NCBI GenBank assembly: GCA_031412575.1
Contig: JANODG010000083.1
Span: forward strand, 1 to 12,641
From: JAMLIO01 sp031412575
Lineage (GTDB): Bacteria > Bdellovibrionota > Bdellovibrionia > Bdellovibrionales > UBA1609
Direction of reading: 5' to 3'
Length of the DNA: 12,641 bases
Position numbers and translations under genes: made by a program. Each line of letters starts with the position of its first letter. Position 1 is the first letter of the stretch. The notes below the pieces were generated by a model that made no database searches, was not told the origin of the DNA, and was given only the letters and a program-made list of their open reading frames with translations. Positions 7,507 through 12,641 of the stretch are shown in pieces.

Positions 7507-8427
7507 TTATTTCCCGGCGTATATATCCATAACCTTATGAAGCAAACTGATAGATTCTTTTTTAGGACGCTGAAAAGCATTTCTACCCATAATACTTCCA
7601 AATCCTCCGCCTTTAGCAATTCCTTTAATTTCTTCTAAAATTTCAGATTCACTTTTGGCTTCTCCACCACTAAAAATCACAATTCGTTTCCCGTTAAAAG
7701 ACGATTGGAGGACTAATTTAATTCTATCCGCCATGGTTGAAATCTTAACGCCGTTTTTTTCGATGGCTGCTTTATTTTCTTTTTGCTCAATAAAATCTGT
7801 AGGCGGTTTAACTTTAATGATGTGTGCGCCAAGTTGCGCCGCGATCTGAGCCGCGTAACAAATCACATCCACGCCAGTTTCGCCCTCTTTAGAAAGTTGA
7901 GCACCACGAGCATAAGACCAAATGACAACGACTAAGCCAGCCTCACGCGCATACCTTGAAGCTTCAGCGATCTCTTCATACATTTGTTTTCTTTCGCCGC
8001 TGCCTGGATAGATTGTAAAACCAATTCCAACGCAACCCAATTCTAAAGCTTCATCCACGTAAGATGTCATCGCAGAAATCGGCGCACCCTTGTCGTTATA
8101 TAATGAATCCGAATTATTAATTTTTAAAATCAATGGGATTTCACCCGCAAATCTGGCTGCTCCTGCTTTCAAAGAACCGTAGGGTGCTGCATATGCATTA
8201 CATCCAGATTCAATGGCAAGTTCAAAATGGTAGTAGGGATCATAGGCATCGGGGTTCATTGCAAAAGTGCGAATCGGACCATGTTCAAATCCTTGGTCAA
8301 CAGGCAAAATCACCATCTTCCCTGTGCCCGCAAGTCTGCCGTGGTTCATGATTCGTGAAAGGTTTGTTAAGACCCCTGGATTTTCAGATTCGTACCAGCC
8401 TAATATTTCGCGCACTCTGAGAGTCAA
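7507..8427 (-). CDS. fbaB: Fructose-bisphosphate aldolase, class I (DhnA/FbaB type)
   Basis: This enzyme cleaves fructose 1,6-bisphosphate to dihydroxyacetone phosphate and glyceraldehyde 3-phosphate through a Schiff base, without metal. The start chosen is TTG at 8427: GGAGG lies 6 bp upstream and the family's usual N-terminus begins nearby ('ILGWYESENPGVLTNLSRIM'). An upstream ATG at 8475 would add 16 residues unlike the family. In the 306-residue product, 'LPVDQGFEHGP' is at 41-51. The Schiff-base lysine is expected in 'HIIKVKPPTDF' (K205/K207). Phosphate-binding loops are 'FSGGEAKSE' (about 252-260) and 'GSIMGRNAFQR' (277-287). Length fits the delta-proteobacterial class I form, shorter than E. 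coli FbaB at about 350. Terminators flank it on both sides, so it is probably a single-gene transcript. It could serve glycolysis or gluconeogenesis. Confidence 0.93.
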   Translation of the reverse strand: MTLRVREILGWYESENPGVLTNLSRIMNHGRLAGTGKMVILPVDQGFEHGPIRTFAMNPDAYDPYYHFELAIESGCNAYAAPYGSLKAGAARFAGEIPLILKINNSDSLYNDKGAPISAMTSYVDEALELGCVGIGFTIYPGSGERKQMYEEIAEASRYAREAGLVVVIWSYARGAQLSKEGETGVDVICYAAQIAAQLGAHIIKVKPPTDFIEQKENKAAIEKNGVKISTMADRIKLVLQSSFNGKRIVIFSGGEAKSESEILEEIKGIAKGGGFGSIMGRNAFQRPKKESISLLHKVMDIYAGK

Positions 8428-8536
8428 AAGAAACCTCCGATAAAAGATATTTGAATTTAAATGTTGTCGGGTCAAATCTCGTATAAATGGACTTGGTAGT
8501 CAATTCGCGAGAACCCTAAAACTTAAGCCTTTAAAT
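8428..8536 (-). promoter_or_regulatory. Upstream region of the aldolase gene (probable promoter, not resolved)
   Basis: Because a terminator closes the lipoprotein gene at 8537-8560, the aldolase promoter should lie in this 109-bp stretch. Two -35-like hexamers are present on the minus strand: TTGACT (8503-8498) and TTGACC (8475-8470). Neither has a good -10 at 16-18 bp. The nearest AT-rich candidate is TATCTT, at 20 bp from the second. I cannot choose between them. Confidence 0.3.
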
Positions 8537-8560
8537 AAAAAAAAGCCCCAAGACGGGGCT
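8537..8560 (-). terminator. Strong rho-independent terminator after the lipoprotein gene
   Basis: On the minus strand, AGCCCC, a 5-base loop GTCTT, and GGGGCT are followed at once by eight T (A-run at 8537-8544 on the plus strand). It lies about 40 bp beyond the lipoprotein stop codon. A T-run also follows on the plus side (8563-8569), so it could work in both directions, but nothing on the plus strand needs it. Confidence 0.88.
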
Positions 8561-8598
8561 AATTTTTTTAAAGTTTTTATCAAAGTAAACTTTAGTTT

Positions 8599-9753
8599 TT
8601 ATTGGTTACGAAATCTAATTAAGTTAGGTACTTTAGAATTATCACTAAACACCATTGGCGTTTCGAATTCTAAGTCAAAACTTTGTGCAGTTGATAAAGT
8701 CAAAATTAAACTTCTACAGCTTTCTATCTGACCGCTATTTGCGCTTTTGTCGATCGATATGATTGCGACCATAACATTATTTGCAGTTGTACTAAGTTGT
8801 GTTCTAAGTGTAGGGCACGCAGTTTCTTGACCAGCAATACTTACATTCAAAAAATCACTTGGCTTTGAATGCACTAAACCACTCATGGGACTTCCCTGAT
8901 CGATTCTTGCTGTGATTGTTAAAAACGGAAGTCTGCTGTCTGTTCTGACTTCATAGCGTGTGGAATCTTCATTAAAATATGCTAAATTAAAATCTAAATC
9001 TGCCGACGTTTCAGGCTCTGTGGCGTCAGGGCGAGTCGCTGGTTTAAGGCTATCGTCTTCATCCGCAACAGGTTCTGCTTCATCTTTTAATCTTGGGACC
9101 CTTGGAGTTGCCCGTTCACCACCGTTTGAATTGTAAACTTCTTCATCATCCTTTTGTGGGTCGTAAACATCTCCACTCCAATGATCATCCAAACTTTCAA
9201 TGTAGCATAGATCAAATTTATCGCCTGTTCTAATGACAGTCGCAATACAATCACTTGAATCGATTGTGTAATAACGATCCAAGGCAATCATCATCTCTAT
9301 ATAAGCTTGATCTGCTGCCGTGTAATCTATGTGGACTGGAACCTGAGGAAGTTCACCTGAACCTGTATCGATGACGATCCCACCACCAACAGTTGGTACG
9401 CCTAAATCAAAGGAAGGAAAGGTCAAACGGTGACAATTATTGTCGTTAAATTCCCTTTGATACTGAATTTGGGCACAGCTCCGGCGAGAAAGTTCATAAG
9501 CTATATTTTCACACAAAAGCTCTTGGGAATTGAAGGATTTCTTAATATTGATTCCGCAGGAAGAGTCATTGATCTCTAGCGTGAAAAGCTCCCTAGAATT
9601 TCTTTTCGAATTTCCCGAACCACCACAACCAACCATCATCGTGCTTAATACGAAGGCGTTTACGCCTATATATAGGCTTGATTTTAGGCTGATTTTAGAA
9701 GCCACATCTTTTGTATCTTTAATAAGACGACTTATTAAAATGCTTAATTTCAC
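8599..9753 (-). CDS. Secreted lipoprotein of unknown function with paired cysteines and an acidic linker
   Basis: I do not recognise a family. The start is taken as GTG at 9753, with GGAG six bases upstream; an ATG at 9780 would add nine residues and lacks this site. The 384-residue product has an unusually long N-region (about 28 residues), a hydrophobic stretch, and a lipobox 'MVGC' with the lipidated cysteine at 43. It is therefore probably anchored in the outer membrane. The mature part has eight further cysteines at 66, 81, 93, 107, 169, 183, 313 and 346. Their spacing suggests four local disulfides. An acidic, proline-rich linker of low complexity (about 198-254) separates an N-terminal domain from a C-terminal one ending 'NLIRFRNQ'. 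It is transcribed alone, divergently from carD, with a terminator after it. A structural or surface role is a guess only. Confidence 0.75.
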   Translation of the reverse strand: MKLSILISRLIKDTKDVASKISLKSSLYIGVNAFVLSTMMVGCGGSGNSKRNSRELFTLEINDSSCGINIKKSFNSQELLCENIAYELSRRSCAQIQYQREFNDNNCHRLTFPSFDLGVPTVGGGIVIDTGSGELPQVPVHIDYTAADQAYIEMMIALDRYYTIDSSDCIATVIRTGDKFDLCYIESLDDHWSGDVYDPQKDDEEVYNSNGGERATPRVPRLKDEAEPVADEDDSLKPATRPDATEPETSADLDFNLAYFNEDSTRYEVRTDSRLPFLTITARIDQGSPMSGLVHSKPSDFLNVSIAGQETACPTLRTQLSTTANNVMVAIISIDKSANSGQIESCRSLILTLSTAQSFDLEFETPMVFSDNSKVPNLIRFRNQ

Positions 9754-9970
9754 TGGACACTCCTTACGGTATTCATTCAAACTGCGACCATGACCACATA
9801 ATCAAAGTGCACGATGTTTAAGCGTTATTGAGCAAGGCCTGGGCCAACTTTTTATGTGCAATTTGGTGGCACAATTCGTGTAATAAATGCATTTGGTGCT
9901 GACGCAGATTGCTATTTAGGGCCAAGAATGATAAATTTTTCATCTTATTTCAGAGTCCTAAGGAGGATTA
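9754..9970. promoter_or_regulatory. Divergent intergenic region between the lipoprotein gene and carD
   Basis: These 217 bp must hold promoters for both flanking genes. Towards carD, TTGCTA (9909-9914) and TAAATT (9932-9937) are 17 bp apart, and a TG just before the -10 makes an extended -10 element. That gives a plausible carD promoter. An 8-bp direct repeat, ATTTGGTG, occurs at 9861-9868 and 9891-9898, exactly 30 bp apart and upstream of that -35. No convincing promoter was found for the lipoprotein gene. I see no gene in the region. Confidence 0.4.
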
Positions 9971-10465
9971 ATGCTTACATTCAAAGTTGGTGACAATGCG
10001 GTTTACCCGGGTCATGGCGTGGGTCAAGTTACATCCATTGAGGAGAAAGAAATCTTCGGTACCACTCAAAAATTTTACTCAGTAAAAATTATGGAAAGTG
10101 GAATGAAGGTTATGGTTCCTGCTAACAATATTAAGTCTGTAGGTTTAAGGCCAATCATCAACAGAGATGACGCCGGCAAAGTGATTACTATATTAAAAAC
10201 AAGAAGCACAAAAATTGATAACCAAACCTGGAACCGTCGTTACCGTGATTACATGGAAAAGATAAAAACAGGTTCGGTTTTTGAAATCGCAGAAGTATTA
10301 AGAGATCTTTTTTCTCTAAAAACTGAGAAAGATTTAAGCTTCGGCGAAAAAAACTTACTTGAACAAGCCAAAGGTTTACTTTGGAAAGAATTAAAATTAG
10401 CAATTGACGAAGAAACTTTGAAATCTAAGGAAGTCACTGATATCTTCGGCAGTGATGGAAACTAA
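9971..10465 (+). CDS. carD: CarD-family RNA polymerase-binding transcription regulator
   Basis: This 164-residue protein has an N-terminal Tudor-like RNA-polymerase interaction domain (residues 1-60, 'FKVGDNAVYPGHGVGQVTSI') that contacts the beta subunit. A helical C-terminal DNA-binding domain follows. The conserved tryptophan is W87 in 'NQTWNRRYRDYMEKIKTG', matching W86 of Mycobacterium CarD, which wedges into the upstream edge of the open promoter bubble. The family stabilises open complexes, notably at rRNA promoters. Length matches standalone CarD, without the AT-hook tail of Myxococcus CarD. A near-perfect AAGGAGG site lies 4 bp before the ATG, predicting strong translation. Its reading frame overlaps the start of gltX, so the two are expressed together. 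Confidence 0.93.
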   Translation: MLTFKVGDNAVYPGHGVGQVTSIEEKEIFGTTQKFYSVKIMESGMKVMVPANNIKSVGLRPIINRDDAGKVITILKTRSTKIDNQTWNRRYRDYMEKIKTGSVFEIAEVLRDLFSLKTEKDLSFGEKNLLEQAKGLLWKELKLAIDEETLKSKEVTDIFGSDGN

Positions 10466-11969
10466 TTTAAAAAAAAATCAAGAAAGTAAAACCAATTCTA
10501 TAAATTCAAATCAAAATGCAGACGCACGTGTGCGTTTTGCTCCAAGCCCTACAGGCTATTTGCATGTAGGTGGAGCAAGAACAGCGCTTTATAATTATTT
10601 GTTTGCGAAATCTGTTGGTGGCTCGTTTATCATTCGTGTGGAAGACACCGATGAAGAGCGAAGCCAAGACAACTACCTTAAATCTATGTTGACGGATTTG
10701 GAATGGCTAGGAATTTCATGGGCCGAAGGTCCAAACCCAGATCTTTCAGAAAAAGGGGATTTCGGTCCTTATCGTCAAAGCGATAGAAAATCTATTTACA
10801 ATGAATATACTCAAAAAATGCTTAAAGCAGGCCAAGCTTATTACTGTTTTTTAACAGACGAGGAATTAGACCAGCAGCGCGAAAAAGCCATTTCGGCTAA
10901 TGTTCCTTTCCGTCCCGACAGTCCTTTTAGAAACTGGGATTTAAAAAAAGCTGAAGAAAAACTAAAGACTCAAAGTGCCACCATCCGATTTAAAAACGAA
11001 TATGGTCAAAGAGATTTCAAATTTACTGACATCGTCAGGGGCGAGATCAGCTTCCCTGCGGATATGATCGGGGATTTTGTGATTGCTCGGTCTTCAGGAA
11101 TGCCTGTGTATAATTTCGTGTGCACTTTAGACGACGCTTTGATGAAAATAACCCACGTGTTTAGAGCAGAAGAGCATCTAAGTAACACCCTTAAACAATT
11201 AATGATTTATGACACTTTAGGCTTTAAGCCTCCAGAATTTGGACATCTATCTATCATGCTTGGTGGGGATCGACAGAAATTAAGTAAACGTCATGGGGCA
11301 ACTTCTGTTCATGAGTTTAAAGCGCAGGGTTATTTGCCTGAAGCTCTTTTAAATTTCATGGCGCTTGTGGGATGGAGTTCACCAAGTGGCAAAGAAATTA
11401 TGTCCGTTGATGATATGGTATCAGAATTTTCAATTGATCGTTTTAATCCAGCCTCAGCTGTTTTTGATATGGATAAATGTAAGTGGATGAACTCTCAGTA
11501 TTTACGAAGTTTGCCTGAATTGGAATTATGGCATCGCTTAGATCCTTTTTTAAAAGAGGCTGGTTTAAAGTTTATTGGTACCGATGAATGGAAAGCGAAA
11601 GTGTTAGTGACCTATAAACAGAACATGGAAACTTTAGCTGATGGTCCCATTGTTCTTAAAGTTTTAAGTGAAACTCCACTTGAAATTGAAGCCGAAGCCA
11701 AAGAAGTTTTAACGTGGCCGAAAGCGAAAGATTTATTTTTATTAATGCAGGATGAAGTTTCTAACATGAAGACTGAATATCCATCTTCAGATGCATTAGA
11801 TCAAATTATGAATCGCGCCAAAGCTGAACTTGATTTAAAAGGAAAATTCTTATTTATGCCCCTTCGTGTGGCTTTGATCGGAAAAGCCCATGGGACTGAG
11901 ATTAAAGATTTATTCCCATTATTAAGAAAAGAAGTGATTCTAAGCCGCATAGAACAAATTTTAGCCTAA
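10455..11969 (+). CDS. gltX: Glutamyl-tRNA synthetase, class I
   Basis: This 504-residue enzyme charges tRNA-Glu; many bacteria also use it to make Glu-tRNA-Gln. The HIGH-type motif is 'PSPTGYLHVGGART' (HVGG at 37-40), and the KMSKS-type motif is 'KLSKR' at 275-279. 'RVEDTDEERS' and 'FVCTLDDALMKITHVFRAEE' are further GluRS hallmarks. The zinc-binding cysteine cluster of E. coli GluRS is absent; only one Cys remains near 131. The ATG at 10455 overlaps the carD stop codon by 11 bp. A GTG directly before it would add one residue. No good ribosome binding site precedes either, so translation is probably coupled to carD. About 25 N-terminal residues, rich in N, K, S and Q, precede the usual start of the fold and look like an unstructured tail. 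Confidence 0.96.
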   Translation: METNLKKNQESKTNSINSNQNADARVRFAPSPTGYLHVGGARTALYNYLFAKSVGGSFIIRVEDTDEERSQDNYLKSMLTDLEWLGISWAEGPNPDLSEKGDFGPYRQSDRKSIYNEYTQKMLKAGQAYYCFLTDEELDQQREKAISANVPFRPDSPFRNWDLKKAEEKLKTQSATIRFKNEYGQRDFKFTDIVRGEISFPADMIGDFVIARSSGMPVYNFVCTLDDALMKITHVFRAEEHLSNTLKQLMIYDTLGFKPPEFGHLSIMLGGDRQKLSKRHGATSVHEFKAQGYLPEALLNFMALVGWSSPSGKEIMSVDDMVSEFSIDRFNPASAVFDMDKCKWMNSQYLRSLPELELWHRLDPFLKEAGLKFIGTDEWKAKVLVTYKQNMETLADGPIVLKVLSETPLEIEAEAKEVLTWPKAKDLFLLMQDEVSNMKTEYPSSDALDQIMNRAKAELDLKGKFLFMPLRVALIGKAHGTEIKDLFPLLRKEVILSRIEQILA

Positions 11970-11977
11970 CTCATAGA

Positions 11978-12026
11978 TAACAGTTCCCTTTTTGTATAGC
12001 ATCTCATTACAAAAAGAGAACTGTTA
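11978..12026. repeat. Long inverted repeat (19-bp arms, one mismatch) after gltX
   Basis: Arms at 11978-11996 and 12008-12026 pair over 19 bp with a single mismatch, around an 11-base loop. It begins about 8 bp after the gltX stop codon. The loop side of the stem is a TTTTTGTA/TACAAAAA block and the outer side is AACAGTT/AACTGTT. No T-run follows, so it is not a textbook terminator. It may protect the 3' end of the carD-gltX mRNA or belong to a REP-like element. Confidence 0.8.
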
Positions 12027-12080
12027 CCTAATTCCTTACATAACTCCCGAGAAGGGAACTATTACTTAATTCCATAACTC
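12014..12080. repeat. Two diverged direct repeats with a shared core
   Basis: Copies at 12014-12035 and 12052-12073 are 22 nt long, match at 19 positions, and repeat with a 38-bp period. Each is followed by ATAACTC, directly in the second copy and after a 4-base insertion in the first. A third partial copy is inverted at 11969-11990 and shares the core AAGGGAACTGTTA. It forms the left arm of the long hairpin. The pattern is like a small BIME or REP cluster, but I do not recognise the family. Confidence 0.65.
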
Positions 12081-12103
12081 ACACTTTAAGCGCGTTCGTT
12101 AAT

Positions 12104-12128
12104 ATTCACTACCGCTACGGTAGTGAAT
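12104..12128. promoter_or_regulatory. Perfect 11-bp-arm palindrome, possible operator or hairpin
   Basis: ATTCACTACCG and CGGTAGTGAAT are perfect inverted repeats with a 3-base centre, CTA. No T-run follows on either strand, which argues against a terminator. The length and symmetry fit a dimeric repressor site (TetR, GntR or similar). It lies 66 bp upstream of the small ORF's ribosome binding site region and about 215 bp upstream of the secreted-protein gene. A TTGAAT -35-like hexamer sits just downstream, at 12138-12143. Confidence 0.5.
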
Positions 12129-12193
12129 TAGCCTCTTTTGAATAAATAAGCAGTTCTTTGATGTATTCTCTGCTGAGAGGGGAGGAACTTTTT

Positions 12194-12262
12194 ATGGGCG
12201 GTCAAACAAAAGTCTGTTGTTTTAGTTTTTGCCTAATTTCTTTAATAACACGTTTGCTTTAA
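12194..12262 (+). CDS. Candidate small ORF, 22-residue hydrophobic cysteine-containing peptide
   Basis: The ATG at 12194 follows a strong GGGGAGG ribosome binding site with an 8-bp spacer. The frame encodes a short N-terminus, MGGQTKV, then CCFSFCLISLITRLL, which is hydrophobic with three cysteines, and ends at TAA. It could be a small membrane peptide, a leader peptide for the gene starting 81 bp downstream, or a chance ORF beneath a chance purine run. It is too short for codon statistics. I assign no function. Confidence 0.35.
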   Translation: MGGQTKVCCFSFCLISLITRLL

Positions 12263-12343
12263 CTGCAATTTATTAAGTTGACGGAAATTTATTTAAAATT
12301 TAGTTAATGGGTTGGGAAGACAAACAATAAAAGAGGGGAAATC

Positions 12344-12641
12344 ATGAAATCATTAGCTTGTGCTTTAGTATCAATCTTATCATTAGTTTTATCTAATGCT
12401 GCATTAGCAACGCCGGGCGATCTTGCTTGTAAAGGAGTCCAGAATGGGTACGACATCGAGCTACTTATTGGATATGATTCTCACAACGTAAATGTACCTG
12501 CGCTATTGCAAGTGACAGCAGGGGATATCATTGTTTTTGAATCTAAAGACGTTGTTGAAAGCATGTTAAACGTAGGATCAGAAGACGCTCCCTTCATTAA
12601 TACAGTATGGACAGCAAACGATGAAGAGTCTAATTTGATTG
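12344..12641 (+). CDS. Secreted protein of unknown function, N-terminal part (runs off the right edge)
   Basis: Ninety-nine codons are visible. The ATG at 12344 has an AGAGGGG ribosome binding site about 5 bp upstream. The N-terminus is a clear type I signal peptide, MKSLACALVSILSLVLSNAA then LA, with probable cleavage after residue 22 (ALA|TP). The mature start, 'TPGDLACKGVQNGYDIELLI', contains a Cys-Lys-Gly pattern. It continues with beta-rich sequence ('VNVPALLQVTAGDIIVFESK'). This looks like a small periplasmic or secreted beta protein, a type common as multi-copy families in Bdellovibrio-like genomes, but I cannot name it. A TTGACG -35-like hexamer lies at 12278-12283, without a good -10. 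Confidence 0.75.
   Translation, partial: MKSLACALVSILSLVLSNAALATPGDLACKGVQNGYDIELLIGYDSHNVNVPALLQVTAGDIIVFESKDVVESMLNVGSEDAPFINTVWTANDEESNLI

Larger units (their letters stand above)
11970..12193. other. Repeat-rich non-coding region downstream of gltX
   Basis: No gene is supported here. The stretch contains a long hairpin (11978-12026), two direct copies and one inverted copy of a related 22-nt element (11969-12080), and a perfect palindrome (12104-12128), each listed separately. No classical U-tract terminator follows gltX. The long hairpin may end or stabilise its transcript. Confidence 0.55.

Noticed and set aside
8133..8351. Plus-strand 72-codon ORF inside the aldolase gene
   Set aside because: Antisense to a well-conserved enzyme, with a composition unlike the other proteins here. 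It is a shadow.
10188..10437. Minus-strand ORFs inside carD
   Set aside because: Antisense to a clear CarD frame, with no supporting start signals.
12278..12306. TTGACG -35-like hexamer upstream of the secreted-protein gene
   Set aside because: No acceptable -10 hexamer at 16-18 bp, so it is not listed as a promoter.

Overview
The window is AT-rich chromosomal DNA from a Gram-negative bacterium. A TolC-type outer-membrane channel and a lipoprotein show the outer membrane. The best guess is a Bdellovibrio-like lineage (Bdellovibrionota, formerly grouped with Deltaproteobacteria). The grounds are a CarD regulator beside gltX, a DhnA-type class I aldolase close to delta-proteobacterial forms, frequent TTG/GTG starts, and a low-complexity lipoprotein with no recognisable family. 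This placement is inference; there is no rRNA in the window to fix it.

Layout, left to right. At the left edge is the first 30 codons of recG on the minus strand. About 420 bp without a convincing gene follows. Next is a plus-strand efflux operon: an outer-membrane TolC-family channel, an RND inner-membrane pump 3 bp downstream, and a TetR-family repressor. A sigma70-like promoter with a perfect 9+9 bp inverted repeat over the predicted transcription start precedes the channel gene. The repressor probably binds there and controls its own operon. No periplasmic adaptor gene is present.

Three minus-strand genes follow: lysS (class II lysyl-tRNA synthetase), a class I fructose-bisphosphate aldolase, and a large lipoprotein of unknown function with eight cysteines in its mature part. 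A terminator built from a heptanucleotide tandem repeat separates aldolase from lysS. A GC-rich terminator separates the lipoprotein from aldolase. On the other side of a divergent intergenic region, carD and gltX form a plus-strand pair with overlapping reading frames.

The last 670 bp are gene-poor. They hold a cluster of related repeats, a long hairpin, a perfect 11-bp-arm palindrome, a 22-codon ORF with a strong ribosome binding site, and the start of a gene for a secreted protein that runs off the right edge.

Most of the window is housekeeping. The parts most worth a second look are the adaptor-less RND operon with its operator, the GATATCN heptad terminator, and the repeat-rich region after gltX. 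I see no defence system, CRISPR array, insertion sequence, tRNA or rRNA.
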